This document shows, in pieces, positions 53,624 through 62,607 of a stretch of 64,000 bases of DNA. The stretch is from Puniceicoccaceae bacterium 5H (lineage in GTDB: Bacteria; Verrucomicrobiota; Verrucomicrobiia; Opitutales; Oceanipulchritudinaceae), in the NCBI GenBank assembly GCA_009772895.1, contig WOUP01000003.1, positions 1 through 64,000 of the forward strand. The letters are read 5' to 3'. The translations under genes were made by a program, and so were the position numbers. The notes beneath the pieces were generated by a model. That model did not search any database. It saw only the letters and a list, made by a program, of their open reading frames with translations, and was not told the DNA's origin. Within the stretch, counting starts at the first letter, position 1. Every line of letters begins with the position of its first letter.

Positions 53624-54721
53624 TTAAGACTTGATGTGCAGGGGAGAGCTGGCGATCTCGACCTCCTGCCGGTTGCCGCGCAGGTCTACCTCGAGCTTGG
53701 CACCCTGGCCCACGGTGGCCGGATAATCTTCGATCAGGGCCGAGCCGATGGGCTGGTCCAGCATCGGGCTCATCGTGCCGGAGAGCACGCGGCCCACCTG
53801 CGTGTCACCCACCATCACGGGGGTGCCGGAGCGGGCGATGCGCGGCCCTTCGAGGCGGAAGTAGATCACGCGGCGCGTCGGGTCGGGGTGGTGCAGATCG
53901 AGGGCCTTCTGGCCGACGAAGCCGCCTTCCTTCTTCCACTTCACGGTCCAGCCCAGGCCGGCTTCGATCGGGTTGATCTCTTCCGTCAGCTCAAAGCCGT
54001 AGAGCGGGTAGCCCGCCTCGAGGCGCAAGCTGTCGCGGCAACCGAGGCCCGCCAACAGCATGCCTTGGGGGCGACCGGAGAGCTGGAGCGCGTCGACCAC
54101 CTTCAGGGCCGACTCCGGGCTCACGAAGATCTCGAAGCCGTCTTCGCCGGTATAGCCGGTGCGGGCGATCATCGCGGTTTCATGCACGATCTGGCTCACC
54201 TCAAAGCTGAAGCGCTTGAAGAGGTTGAGCTCTGCCGGGGTGTTGGGTTGGAGGATCTCCTGCGCCTTGGGGCCCTGCAGGGCCAGCAGCACGTATTCTT
54301 CGGATACGTCGATGACTTCCACGTCAAAGTCGGCCGCCTGCTCCTGCATCCACTTGAGGTCGCGTTCGCGGTTGCTGGCGTTGACGACGACGAGGTAATC
54401 CTGCTCGGAGCGGCAGTAGATGATCAAATCGTCGATCGCGCCGCCGTCGGGCTGGCACATGATGGCGTAGGTCGCCCGGCCCGGTTCGGTGGAAGCCCGG
54501 TTGGTGACGAGGTGGTCGAGGTATTTCTTCGCCTGGGAGCCGCGGACGATGACTTCGCCCATGTGGCTGACATCGAAGAGTCCGGCGGCCTCGCGCACCG
54601 CACGGTGCTCGGCCTTGATCCCCGTGTATTGCACGGGCATCTCCCAGCCGGCAAAGGGAACGAGGCGCGCTCCATTTGCCACGTGAAACTCGCGGAGAGG
54701 CAATGTTCGCAAATCAGCCAT
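53624..54721 (-). CDS. gcvT: Glycine cleavage system aminomethyltransferase (T protein)
   Basis: The 365-residue enzyme transfers the aminomethyl carbon to tetrahydrofolate. Motifs include [27 protein letters not shown], the catalytic-site region [31 protein letters not shown] and [13 protein letters not shown]. The start at 54721 (MADLRTLPL) matches normal family length; 27 upstream codons are rejected. No glycine riboswitch signature was seen upstream. The divergent sulfotransferase gene begins 190 bases away. Confidence 0.96.
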   Translation of the reverse strand: MADLRTLPLREFHVANGARLVPFAGWEMPVQYTGIKAEHRAVREAAGLFDVSHMGEVIVRGSQAKKYLDHLVTNRASTEPGRATYAIMCQPDGGAIDDLIIYCRSEQDYLVVVNASNRERDLKWMQEQAADFDVEVIDVSEEYVLLALQGPKAQEILQPNTPAELNLFKRFSFEVSQIVHETAMIARTGYTGEDGFEIFVSPESALKVVDALQLSGRPQGMLLAGLGCRDSLRLEAGYPLYGFELTEEINPIEAGLGWTVKWKKEGGFVGQKALDLHHPDPTRRVIYFRLEGPRIARSGTPVMVGDTQVGRVLSGTMSPMLDQPIGSALIEDYPATVGQGAKLEVDLRGNRQEVEIASSPLHIKS

Positions 54722-54910
54722 GCCCGCTAATAGAGGGCAACGCCGGTTCGAATCAACCCCTGATCCCATTTCGGCGGCAAATTTCTTCTCTTTGCGGTGC
54801 AAAACGATAGCGAAAGGGAAAAGGCGCCCCGCCCAACGTATGCCGCACGGTTCGGGCTTGTGCCGTGGGCGGCTCCGGTGTTAGCTCGCCCCCACCTCGG
54901 ATTGTCGCTC

Positions 54911-55819
54911 ATGTCGCTACCACAGCTGGATTTTCTCGTCATCGGCACCCAAAAAGGGGGCACGACCACGCTCGATACCATGCTCGAGCAACACCCGGAG
55001 CTGTTCCTGGCCCCCGTGAAGGAGCTCAACTATTTTGCGCTCGGCGGGCAGCCGCCGCAGTGGGCGGGGCCGGGCGACGATGCGGCCGCCAATGCCCTCA
55101 GCGCGCCCACCGCCGACGCCTATGCCGCCCATTTTCGCCAGGCGCGCGCGGACCAGAAGCTGGGAGAATCCTCGGTGCTCTACCTTTACAGCGAGGCGGC
55201 TCCGGCGGCCATTCATGCGCACAATCCCGCGATGAAGCTCATTGCCGTGCTGCGTGATCCGGTGAAGCGGGCCTACTCCGCCTACAGCCACCTGCGGCGC
55301 GACGGGCGTGAGCCGGAGCTGGACTTTCGCGCCGCGCTGGAGCAGGAGCCTGCGCGCACGGCGGCCAACTGGGAGCAGCTCTGGCGCTACCGCGCAACGG
55401 GGCACTACGGAGACCAGCTCGAGCGCTACCTGGAGCTGTTCCCGCGCGAGCAGTTGCTGCTCTTTACCAGCGACATGCTGCGGCAGGACCTGCGGGGCAA
55501 CCTGCGCCGCTGCTATGAATTTCTCGGGGTGGACCCGGCCTTTCAGCCCGATACCGACATCACCATGAACGCCTCCGGCCTGGCCAAAAACCAGGGGTTG
55601 AACGACTTCATGGGGCGACAGCATCCGCTGAAGGATGCGCTCAAGAAGGTCATCCCGCTGCGGGTGGGGCGCAAGATCAAGGGCTGGATCGCGGCCCGCA
55701 ACCTCAAGCCGATGCCGCCGCTGCCGGACGACGTAGCCGCCGAGTTGCGCGCCTATTACCAGCCGCAAATCGCCAAGACCGAGCGTTTGACCGGCCTCGA
55801 TCTGAGCGCCTGGAAGTAA
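54911..55819 (+). CDS. PAPS-dependent sulfotransferase
   Basis: The 302-residue protein has the 5'-phosphosulfate-binding loop IGTQKGGTTTLDTMLEQH near residue 10, ELNYFA, the 3'-phosphate motif AVLRDPVKRAYSAYSHL, and the CYEFLGVDP block. It moves a sulfuryl group from PAPS to a hydroxyl on a glycan, lipid or other acceptor that cannot be identified. The ATG at 54911 is chosen because the fold begins LPQLDFLVIG; the longer frame to 54797 adds 38 non-family residues. Confidence 0.9.
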   Translation: MSLPQLDFLVIGTQKGGTTTLDTMLEQHPELFLAPVKELNYFALGGQPPQWAGPGDDAAANALSAPTADAYAAHFRQARADQKLGESSVLYLYSEAAPAAIHAHNPAMKLIAVLRDPVKRAYSAYSHLRRDGREPELDFRAALEQEPARTAANWEQLWRYRATGHYGDQLERYLELFPREQLLLFTSDMLRQDLRGNLRRCYEFLGVDPAFQPDTDITMNASGLAKNQGLNDFMGRQHPLKDALKKVIPLRVGRKIKGWIAARNLKPMPPLPDDVAAELRAYYQPQIAKTERLTGLDLSAWK

Positions 55820-55822
55820 GGG

Positions 55823-56092
55823 CTACGCGTTTTCGAGCCCCAGCTGCTGCCGGACGGAAGGCGCGTCTTCGAGGGCCGCCAGCAGCTCGTCGACGGAGAA
55901 GTCCGCACAGGTAAACTCGCCGAACTCCATGGTGGGCGTCTTGGTCTTGCCGCTGATCTCGCGCAGGCGCTGCATGGCCTGATCGTCGGTCAGCACATTG
56001 CGTGTCTCGTATTTGACCTGATGCTTGTCGAGGAAGTCGAGGGCGTCCATGCACCAGGGGCAACCCGGTTTGATGTAAACGATGGGTTTCAT
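55823..56092 (-). CDS. Glutaredoxin-like protein
   Basis: The 89-residue protein starts MKPIVYIKPGCPWCMDALDFL with the redox pair Cys11-Pro-Trp-Cys14. It has the TPTM cis-proline region and a second Cys-rich stretch FTCADFSVDEL. The fold length fits glutaredoxins of the NrdH/GrxC type. The gene converges on the sulfotransferase gene, with only 3 bases between stops. Confidence 0.88.
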   Translation of the reverse strand: MKPIVYIKPGCPWCMDALDFLDKHQVKYETRNVLTDDQAMQRLREISGKTKTPTMEFGEFTCADFSVDELLAALEDAPSVRQQLGLENA

Positions 56093-56211
56093 ATCACCGC
56101 TAAGGTGACACCAAGGCGGGCCATGTCCAGCGGCCAACGCAAATTGGCGCCCGGGCCGCTTTGGTTTTGCCAAGCGCGGCGTCGGTACCCAGCGTGTCTT
56201 CCTTCGAGCCC

Positions 56212-57363
56212 ATGGGATTGCTGCAACGCTACATCTTCAAGTCGGTCGGCCTGGCCTGCCTCGGCGGGGTGGGGCTTTTCGTCTTCGTCTTGATGACCAG
56301 TAATGCGCTGCGCGACATCACCTCCAAGGTGCCGCTCGAGCAATTGTCGCCCGGGCTCGTCGGGCAGCTTTTCGGCCTGCTGATTCCCTTTGCCGCCAGC
56401 CTCTCGCTGCCGCTGGGCATGCTCATCGGCATCCTGCTGGTCATGGGGCGCCTTTCCGCCAGCCGCGAGCTCACGGCCATGCGCGCCGCCGGGCTCTCGC
56501 TCTGGCATATTGCGGCCCCGCTCATGCTCATCGCGATGATCGGGGTCGGCGTGGGCGTCTACGTCAACGGCTGGCAGGCCCCCACCACGCGCGCGAGCTA
56601 CAAGAACCTGTTACGCAACGTGCTGCGTGAGGATCCCGAACGCGTGATCGTGCCCCGCAAGTTCATTCATGACTTCGAGGACCTCGTCATCTACATCGGG
56701 GACCGCGAGGGCCAGAACGTGAAGCAGCTCTGGGTGTGGCAACTGGACGACCAGCGCCGCGTGGTGCGCCTGTTACGTGCCGATACCGCCCGCGTCTTTT
56801 ACGAAGAGGCCCGCGACTCCCTCGTGCTCGAGATCCAGGGTGGCTACGTCGAGCTGCGCGACCAGCAGGATCCGGACAACCTGCGCCGCCTGCAACCGGT
56901 CGTCAGCATCGCCTCGACCAGTTTTCGCCTGCCGATGTCCGAGGCCTTCGACGAGCCGGAAACGGCGCTGCGGCTCTCGCAGATGTCCATCCCGCAATTG
57001 ATGGACCGCCGTCAGGAGTCGCTGGAAATGGCCCGCACGACGGAAGACCCCGAAGTCGCGGCGGCGGCGCGGGTGGAGGCGACCGAGGCGACCTATCTGG
57101 CCAGCCGGGCGGTGGCTCTGGCCTTCAGCGGCCTGTCGTTGGCAATGGTAGGCATCCCGCTTGGGATCAAGGCGGCCCGCAAGGAGACGCACGCCAATAT
57201 CGCCCTGGCCTTGGCTCTGGCGCTGGCCTACTACCTGGGCATGATCATGATCGACTGGGCGCAGGAACGCCCCGATCTGCATCCCTACTGGCTGGTCTGG
57301 ATCCCCAATCTGCTGTGTCAGGCCGCCGGAATCTGGCTCTTGCGCCGCGCCGGCCGGTGGTAA
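56212..57363 (+). CDS. LptF/LptG-family lipopolysaccharide export permease
   Basis: The 383-residue protein has the YjgP/YjgQ layout. There are three N-terminal helices (YIFKSVGLACLGGVGLFVFVL, LLIPFAASLSLPLGMLIGIL, LMLIAMIGVGVGVYV) with the ASRELTAMRAAG cytosolic coupling motif between them, a periplasmic beta-jelly roll, and three C-terminal helices. It would form the membrane part of the Lpt transporter that drives LPS to the outer membrane. Only one of the usual pair is present here. The start at 56212 (MGLLQRYIFKS) fits the family. Confidence 0.92.
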   Translation: MGLLQRYIFKSVGLACLGGVGLFVFVLMTSNALRDITSKVPLEQLSPGLVGQLFGLLIPFAASLSLPLGMLIGILLVMGRLSASRELTAMRAAGLSLWHIAAPLMLIAMIGVGVGVYVNGWQAPTTRASYKNLLRNVLREDPERVIVPRKFIHDFEDLVIYIGDREGQNVKQLWVWQLDDQRRVVRLLRADTARVFYEEARDSLVLEIQGGYVELRDQQDPDNLRRLQPVVSIASTSFRLPMSEAFDEPETALRLSQMSIPQLMDRRQESLEMARTTEDPEVAAAARVEATEATYLASRAVALAFSGLSLAMVGIPLGIKAARKETHANIALALALALAYYLGMIMIDWAQERPDLHPYWLVWIPNLLCQAAGIWLLRRAGRW

Positions 57364-57368
57364 TGAAC

Positions 57369-57399
57369 GGGCTGCGCAACGATAACCATTGCGCAGCCC
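57369..57399 (+). terminator. Strong hairpin after the LPS permease gene
   Basis: An eleven-base-pair stem GGGCTGCGCAA/TTGCGCAGCCC with a nine-base loop lies 6 bases after the stop codon. The T-tract is poor (GCATTCTG), so it may stall polymerase only weakly. Confidence 0.6.
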
Positions 57400-57774
57400 G
57401 CATTCTGATCGCCAGAGAAGCAGGCATGCCTGCTCTGGGTCCTGTGCATCAGGAGCGTGGACGGCGATGCCACCAGTGACTTCCAGACGGATCGCTGTCT
57501 CGTTCCTTGTTTACGATTCTGCAGAGACAGGCAGAGAGTAAGAGGTTGCGTCGCTTTTTCTACGCCTGCCGCAACGGGATGGCGAAGGCTAAAACAACGC
57601 CTGGGGCATCGTTTGCCGTCGGCTGGGCAAGGCCGCGCCCCCAACCGGGGTAGGCACCCTCTGGCAAGCGTTTGTTTTGTGGCTGTGGCAGTCTCTCGCA
57701 TCTCCACTCAAAGAAAAAGCCGGCGCTGCAAGCTTGACACCTCCAGGTCGGAAGCACCTTATGAGCAGCAGAAC
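57400..57774. other. Untranslated region upstream of the ilvB leader
   Basis: No gene is evident; an open frame from 57457 reads into the leader peptide but has no family-like content before it. A TTGACA box at 57734-57739 is present, but no good -10 box at proper spacing was found and transcription would start too near the leader ATG. The promoter is probably further upstream. Confidence 0.4.
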
Positions 57775-57864
57775 ATGGTGAATTCCTCCCAACGCGTCGT
57801 CGTAGCGCTCGTAGTAGTACTGGTAGCCCTCGTGGTAACCAGCCCGGTCGAGCGTGCGCGGTAA
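57775..57864 (+). CDS. Val/Leu-rich leader peptide of the ilvB attenuator
   Basis: A 29-codon frame reads MVNSSQRVVVALVVVLVALV and then VTSPVERAR, stop. Eleven of 29 codons are Val and three are Leu, and six of the Val codons are GTA, a codon that seems scarce in this GC-rich genome. The frame ends 28 bases before the stem of a Rho-independent terminator and 153 bases before ilvB. This is the arrangement of the ivbL leader of enteric ilvBN. Stalling at Val codons when charged tRNA-Val is scarce would be the signal. The peptide itself probably has no other role. The ribosome binding site is weak. Confidence 0.8.
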   Translation: MVNSSQRVVVALVVVLVALVVTSPVERAR

Positions 57865-57925
57865 AAGGAACTCCAGAACACTTTCCTGAAAGCCCCCGCC
57901 GGATTCGACCGAGCGGGGGTTTTTG
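57845..57925 (+). promoter_or_regulatory. Attenuator: terminator and competing antiterminator upstream of ilvB
   Basis: The terminator is a stem CCCCCGC-CGG / CCG-A-GCGGGGG (57893-57902 with 57909-57919, one bulged A) and a TTTTT run at 57920-57924. CGGTCGA in the leader (57845-57851) is complementary to TCGACCG (57905-57911), and CG at 57842-57843 can extend the pairing across one mismatch, so five of the ten terminator pairs would be blocked. A further hairpin CTGGT/ACCAG (57820-57824 with 57838-57842) could act as the pause stem. Confidence 0.65.
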
Positions 57926-58017
57926 TTTGGGTCGGCCCGAGCGAGCATCCCCGCGAGAAGAACAACCGGAACCAAAACCAACCTCGTCACTTTCCCGCTT
58001 AAACACCCTTTCCCATC

Positions 58018-59727
58018 ATGAAACTCACCGGAGCCGATCTCATTATCCGCCTGCTCGAACGCCAGGGCATCCGCCTCATCGCCGGCATTCCCGGCGGGGC
58101 CAATCTGCCCATGTATGACGCCCTGGCCCGCCGCCCGGTCATCCGCCACATCCTGGCCCGGCACGAGCAAGGGGCCGGTTTCATCGCCCAGGGCATGGCC
58201 CGCGCCAGCGGCCAACCCGCCGTCTGCTTCGGCACCAGCGGCCCGGGCGCCACCAACCTGCTCACCGCCATCGCCGACGCCAAGCTCGACTCCATCCCGG
58301 TCGTCTGCATCACCGGCCAGGTGCCGCAAGCACTGATCGGCACCGACGCCTTTCAGGAAGTCGACGTCTTTGGCCTCAGCCTGCCGATCACCAAGCACAA
58401 CTATCTGGTGCAGGACGTGCGCGAGCTGCTCGAGATCATCCCCGAGGCCTTCCGCCTCGCGCAGAGCGGCCGCCCCGGCCCGGTCTGGATCGATGTGCCC
58501 AAGGACGTGCAGCTGGCCAGCCTCGAGATCGAGGACTGGCCCGAGCCCGGGCAGGCCGAAGCCCCGGTGGCGGCCGAGCCCACCGCCGTCGCGCAGGCAG
58601 CGGAGATGATTGCCCAGGCCCGCAAGCCCATCCTGTATCTCGGCGGCGGCATCATTCATGCCGAGGCGAGCGACGTGGCCCGTGCATTAGCTGAAAAGGC
58701 GCAATTGCCGACCGTGCTGACCCTGATGGCATTGGGCGCGTTCCCGCGAGGGCATGAGCTCGAGCTGGGCATGTTGGGCATGCACGCCGCCCCCTTTACC
58801 AACCTTGCGCTGGAGGAGTGTGACCTGCTGATCGCCTGCGGCGCCCGCTTTGACGACCGCGCGACCGGCAAGGTGGCCGAATTCTGCCCGCACGCGAAAG
58901 TCATCCATATCGACATCGACTCCAGCGAGCTCGGCAAGATCAAGCAACCGACGCTCGGCATCCGCGCCGATGTGCGGGCGACGCTCGAAGCGCTGAACGA
59001 GATCGTGCCCGCCCAGGACCGCTCGGAATGGCGCGCGCGCGTCGCCGCGTTGCGCCGGGAGCACCCGCTCGCGTTGCCGGGGGTGGAAGATCCGCGCACC
59101 CACTACGGCCTGCTCAAGGTGGTGTCCGAAGCCGCACCCGATGCGATCGTCACGACCGATGTGGGGCAGCACCAGATGTGGACCGCCCAGATGTATCCCT
59201 TCAAGCGCCCGCGCCAATGGCAGACCAGTGGCGGCCTCGGCACGATGGGCTTCGGCCTGCCTGCCGCCATCGGTGCCGCCCTCGCGGAGCCGGATCAGAC
59301 GGTGATCTGCGTTTCCGGCGACGGCAGCTTCCTCATGAACAATCAGGAGCTGGCCGTGCTGGCGGAGGAAAACCTGAACGTGAAGATCGTGCTGATGAAC
59401 AACCAGACCCTCGGGCTGGTGCACCAGCAGCAGACGCTCTTTTACGGGCAGCGGCTCATGGCCTCGCGCTTCCAGTGTGCGCCCGACTTCGTCATGATGG
59501 CGGCGGCGTTCGGCATCAAGGGCTTCGACCTCGCGGACGATCCCGATGTCGCGCATACGCTGCAGCAGGTGTTGCGACGTCCCGGCCCGGCGCTGATCAA
59601 CGCCCCGATCGATCGGATGCAGCACGTGTTCCCGATGGTGCCCCCGGGCGGCTCCAATTCGCAGATGATCCGCGACGTGCCGCCGACCCAGCCCGAAGCG
59701 CACGCCGGGGCCAGTTCCGCCGTTTAG
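58018..59727 (+). CDS. ilvB: Acetolactate synthase large subunit, IlvB (AHAS I) type
   Basis: The 569-residue enzyme joins two pyruvates, or pyruvate and 2-oxobutyrate, in the first shared step of Val, Leu and Ile synthesis. The ThDP-binding Glu50 is in [39 protein letters not shown] and [14 protein letters not shown]-like ([15 protein letters not shown]) carry the FAD and ThDP-Mg sites; [12 protein letters not shown] is characteristic of the enteric IlvB group. The gene is preceded by an attenuator and followed at once by a terminator, so the regulatory subunit ilvN is not in this unit. Confidence 0.94.
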   Translation: MKLTGADLIIRLLERQGIRLIAGIPGGANLPMYDALARRPVIRHILARHEQGAGFIAQGMARASGQPAVCFGTSGPGATNLLTAIADAKLDSIPVVCITGQVPQALIGTDAFQEVDVFGLSLPITKHNYLVQDVRELLEIIPEAFRLAQSGRPGPVWIDVPKDVQLASLEIEDWPEPGQAEAPVAAEPTAVAQAAEMIAQARKPILYLGGGIIHAEASDVARALAEKAQLPTVLTLMALGAFPRGHELELGMLGMHAAPFTNLALEECDLLIACGARFDDRATGKVAEFCPHAKVIHIDIDSSELGKIKQPTLGIRADVRATLEALNEIVPAQDRSEWRARVAALRREHPLALPGVEDPRTHYGLLKVVSEAAPDAIVTTDVGQHQMWTAQMYPFKRPRQWQTSGGLGTMGFGLPAAIGAALAEPDQTVICVSGDGSFLMNNQELAVLAEENLNVKIVLMNNQTLGLVHQQQTLFYGQRLMASRFQCAPDFVMMAAAFGIKGFDLADDPDVAHTLQQVLRRPGPALINAPIDRMQHVFPMVPPGGSNSQMIRDVPPTQPEAHAGASSAV

Positions 59728-59735
59728 ATTTCACC

Positions 59736-59776
59736 GCCTCGTCCCTCTGCTTCCCTAGGGACGAGGCGCTTTTTTG
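59736..59776 (+). terminator. Terminator of ilvB
   Basis: An eleven-base-pair stem GCCTCGTCCCT/AGGGACGAGGC is followed by six T residues, 9 bases after the stop codon. It shows that no downstream gene is normally co-transcribed. Confidence 0.93.
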
Positions 59777-59926
59777 TCTCATGTCCCTAAGGTGCTGAAC
59801 GCCAATTCAGGGGTATAAAATACCTTTGTATGGCCGGGTTATAGGGCTCATTTTGAGCCGTCTGACGGTGAGAGGAAGAGCGTAAGCTTGCCATGGTGGC
59901 AGGGATTGGCATGCTGCAGGCAGAAT

Positions 59927-60799
59927 ATGGGCTGGTTCGACCGCATTTTTGGCCAAAGCATCACTCAACGCACGCGTGCGGGCGGGGAGGCAACGCTGGG
60001 CGATCCGACGGTCGAAGCCTTGATCGCGCTATCAAAGCAACCGACTGCCTTTCTCCGTCCCTCCAATGGGACGACGCGCACCTACCTTGGCGGTATGCCT
60101 CTCGGTGCCAGCCAGGACGAGTGGCCGCGCAACGCCTCGGGCCCCCTGCCATTTCTGCTCCAGGTAGACCTGCAGGAGGTGGGGGAAGCCGCCGGCTCGT
60201 TCACCGACTTGCCGCGCGAAGGCCTGCTGCAGTTTTTCTACGATCCCGGCAGCAGCGTCTGGGGCCTTTATCCGGGCGATCACAGTGTGGGCGCCTGGCG
60301 GGTACAATTGGTTCCGGCCGATGCGCTCGCGCCACTGGAGGAGCCGGACGACCTGAACCCCGAGTATATTTTTCGCCGGCGCTATTTGCGGGCACATCGC
60401 GGGGATACGGTGCCCCCGCTGGAGTCGGTGGCGGGCGGAGAGGTGCTGGACGATATGCAGGTCGACCGCTATCGCCAGTCGCGGGACAACGCATACAAGG
60501 GGCACCCGCACCACCAGCTGCTGGGAGCGCCGAACGAGATCCAGGACCCACAGCAGGCGCTGCACTGCGTCAAGATGGCCTGGGGCCTCAGTGACGAAGA
60601 CTATATGCGCCGCAAGCAGGACCTCGATCCGCTCTTGCAGGAAGAAGTCGGCAAATGGCGCTTGCTAGCCCAGATCGACACCGACGACGAAGCCCAGATG
60701 ATGTGGGGCGACTCGGGCCAGCTCTTCTTCTGGATCCGCTCCGATGATCTGGTCCGCGGACGCTTCGAGCGCTGCTGGATGATCATGGAGTGCTACTGA
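59927..60799 (+). CDS. DUF1963 (YwqG-like) protein
   Basis: The 290-residue protein has the DUF1963 core: TYLGGMPLGASQDEWPRN, then PLPFLLQVDLQEVG, LLQFFYDPGSSVWG, and GHPHHQLLGAPNEIQ near 210, ending with LAQIDTDDEAQMMWGDSGQL and FFWIRSDDL. These proteins are cytoplasmic beta-rich proteins of unknown function and are related to SMI1/KNR4-type immunity proteins in some analyses. ATG 59927 (MGWFDRIFG) is chosen; the TTG at 59888 adds 13 atypical residues. It is a single-gene unit between two terminators. Confidence 0.85.
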   Translation: MGWFDRIFGQSITQRTRAGGEATLGDPTVEALIALSKQPTAFLRPSNGTTRTYLGGMPLGASQDEWPRNASGPLPFLLQVDLQEVGEAAGSFTDLPREGLLQFFYDPGSSVWGLYPGDHSVGAWRVQLVPADALAPLEEPDDLNPEYIFRRRYLRAHRGDTVPPLESVAGGEVLDDMQVDRYRQSRDNAYKGHPHHQLLGAPNEIQDPQQALHCVKMAWGLSDEDYMRRKQDLDPLLQEEVGKWRLLAQIDTDDEAQMMWGDSGQLFFWIRSDDLVRGRFERCWMIMECY

Positions 60800-60802
60800 T
60801 GC

Positions 60803-60829
60803 GAAAACACCCGCCGGAGCAGCGGGTGT
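60803..60829 (-). terminator. Terminator of msrA
   Basis: On the minus strand ACACCCGC/GCGGGTGT closes a seven-base loop and is followed by TTTTC, starting 34 bases after the msrA stop. Confidence 0.7.
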
Positions 60830-60862
60830 CGGGAAAAGGTGCGTCTGCCGGTCGAGCGGCGA

Positions 60863-61528
60863 TCAGTGCTTCGCCTCTTCCTTCTTTTTCAGCTTCTCGA
60901 GCTTGGGCTTGATCACGAAGACGCTGTAGGGATGGTTCGGATTGTTTTCGTAAAAGTCCTGGTGGTAGTCCTCCGCCGGGTAGAAGTCGGTCATCGGCTG
61001 GATCTCCGTCACAATGGGCTGATCGAACTGCTCCTGCGCTTTTTTCAGGGACTGCTCGGCGACCTGCTTCTGTTGGTCGTTGTGGTAGAGGATGATCGAG
61101 CGGTATTGCGGCCCCACGTCGTTGCCCTGGCGATTGAGGGTGGTGGGGTCGTGCGCCTGCCAGAAGAGGTCGAGGATCTCCTCATAGCTGATCACGGACG
61201 GGTCGTAGCTGATCTGGGTGACTTCGGCGTGCCCGGTTTCCCCGGAGGAGACCTGGTGGTAGGTGGGGTTCTTCACGTGCCCGCCGGCGTAGCCGCTGAC
61301 GACGGACTCGACTCCCTCGATCGGCTCGTAAACGGCTTCGATACACCAGAAGCAGCCGCCGCCGAGCGTGGCGATTTCCAGATTGGGCAGGTCGGGTTCG
61401 TTGAGGTCGGAAGGTTTCATCGGTGCGGTCTCAGTTGAGTTGGAACTGAACGCAGGGTAAACCAGAACGCCGAGAAGTGCGACGAGCGTCACGATTTCGA
61501 GGGGGAGTCTCCAACTGGGCAGGCGCAT
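60863..61528 (-). CDS. msrA: Peptide methionine sulfoxide reductase MsrA, membrane-anchored or exported
   Basis: The 221-residue protein repairs oxidised methionine. The core is ATLGGGCFWCIEAVYEPIEG with catalytic Cys59, then VVSGYAGG, SSGETGHAEVTQISYDP and the C-terminal YPAEDYHQDFYENNP with the second Cys region replaced by a Lys/Glu-rich tail. An N-terminal hydrophobic stretch (LEIVTLVALLGVLVYPAF) makes it periplasmic or anchored, unlike the usual cytosolic MsrA. The start at 61528 is needed to include this segment. Confidence 0.92.
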   Translation of the reverse strand: MRLPSWRLPLEIVTLVALLGVLVYPAFSSNSTETAPMKPSDLNEPDLPNLEIATLGGGCFWCIEAVYEPIEGVESVVSGYAGGHVKNPTYHQVSSGETGHAEVTQISYDPSVISYEEILDLFWQAHDPTTLNRQGNDVGPQYRSIILYHNDQQKQVAEQSLKKAQEQFDQPIVTEIQPMTDFYPAEDYHQDFYENNPNHPYSVFVIKPKLEKLKKKEEAKH

Positions 61529-61707
61529 GATGACACGATAGAACCCCAGTTGTGGGATTTCGTCTCAAATCGGAGCAGAGGATCTTATAGCGGATGAGCC
61601 GTTGCGCTTCAGGCCCAGCGGTGGAAGATGCTTTGGGGCACAATTCGGGTGGGCGCGGGCGGCGCCATGCGCTAGAATCTGCCCCGAATTTCAACCGTAT
61701 TTTTGCA

Positions 61708-62607
61708 ATGGCCTCTCACTATGAACTCATGGGGCGCGCCCTGTGCCGCCTGGCAGACCCGGATGCGGAAGAGCTTTCGATGGAGGACCTGGGCGCAGCG
61801 CTCGGGCTGAGTCGCGCTCACTTTCAGCGACTGTTCAGCCAATACGTGGGCATCAGCCCCCACCGCTACCGTCAGTTTGTGCAGCTCGAGCGCGCCAAAG
61901 GCACCTTGCGGGCGGGCGGCAGCGTGCTGGATGCGGCGTTGAACAGCGGGTTTTCCGGCCCGAGCCGCCTGCACGACGCCCTGGTGCAGTTCGAGAGCAT
62001 GACCCCCGGCGAATTCAAGCGGGGCGGGTTGCTCCTGCGCTGGGGCGTGCATGGGTCGATTTTCGGCCCCTACCTGCTGGCGCTCTCGCCCCGAGGGATT
62101 TCGGCGCTTTATTTCTACCCGACGGCGGCGGAAGCGGCGGAAAAGGGCCGGCTGGATCTGCTGCGCCAGTATCCGGGGGCCGTGCTGGAACACGACCTGA
62201 AGGCGACCACGCCGGTGGCCGAGCGCCTCTTTCAGCGCAACGACTGGGCGACCGACGCCAACCTGAACCTCTACGTGCGTGGCACCAACTTTCAGGTGCA
62301 GGTCTGGCGGGCGCTGCTACGCATCCCCGGCGGCACTTGTGTGACCTACCAACAGGTGGCCGATGCGATCGAGCGCCCGACCGCAGCCCGTGCGGTGGGG
62401 CAGGCGGTGGGCACCAATCCTGTCTCGTGGCTCATCCCCTGCCACCGGGTGCTGCGCTCGGACGGGGGTCTCAGTGGTTACCGTTGGGGTTCGGACCGGA
62501 AGCAGCGTTTGCTCGCCTGGGAATTGGCCCAAAACAAAAGTGCCAGCCCCACGGAGGAGGCTGGCACGGACGAACCATTCGCAAAGGAAAGTGTCTTGCG
62601 GCGCTAG
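61708..62607 (+). CDS. Ada-like AraC-type regulator / methylated-DNA methyltransferase
   Basis: The 299-residue protein has an AraC-type helix-turn-helix (ALGLSRAHFQRLFSQYVGISPHRYRQF, about residues 25-110) and an O6-alkylguanine-DNA alkyltransferase domain ending with IPGGTCVTYQQVADAI and the acceptor motif PCHRV. The N-terminal phosphotriester domain of Ada (four Cys) is absent, so it is the short Ada form. It repairs O6-methylguanine and may regulate its own gene. The last 25 residues lie beyond the MGMT fold and run through a terminator hairpin for the opposite strand. Confidence 0.92.
   Translation: MASHYELMGRALCRLADPDAEELSMEDLGAALGLSRAHFQRLFSQYVGISPHRYRQFVQLERAKGTLRAGGSVLDAALNSGFSGPSRLHDALVQFESMTPGEFKRGGLLLRWGVHGSIFGPYLLALSPRGISALYFYPTAAEAAEKGRLDLLRQYPGAVLEHDLKATTPVAERLFQRNDWATDANLNLYVRGTNFQVQVWRALLRIPGGTCVTYQQVADAIERPTAARAVGQAVGTNPVSWLIPCHRVLRSDGGLSGYRWGSDRKQRLLAWELAQNKSASPTEEAGTDEPFAKESVLRR
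62531..62567 (-). terminator. Terminator of the Sel1-repeat gene, inside the Ada coding sequence
   Basis: On the minus strand the nine-base-pair stem GTGCCAGCC/GGCTGGCAC is followed by TTTTGTTTT. It lies 41-77 bases beyond the stop of the Sel1-repeat gene but within the last 25 codons of the Ada-like gene on the other strand. Confidence 0.8.

Noticed and set aside
54722-54910. Glycine riboswitch upstream of gcvT
   Set aside because: The conserved GGAGAG-type elements and tandem aptamer layout were looked for on the minus strand and not found.
57734-57770. TTGACA box as the promoter of the ilvB leader
   Set aside because: No -10 box at 16-18 bases is convincing, and the start of transcription would leave no room for a leader ribosome binding site.
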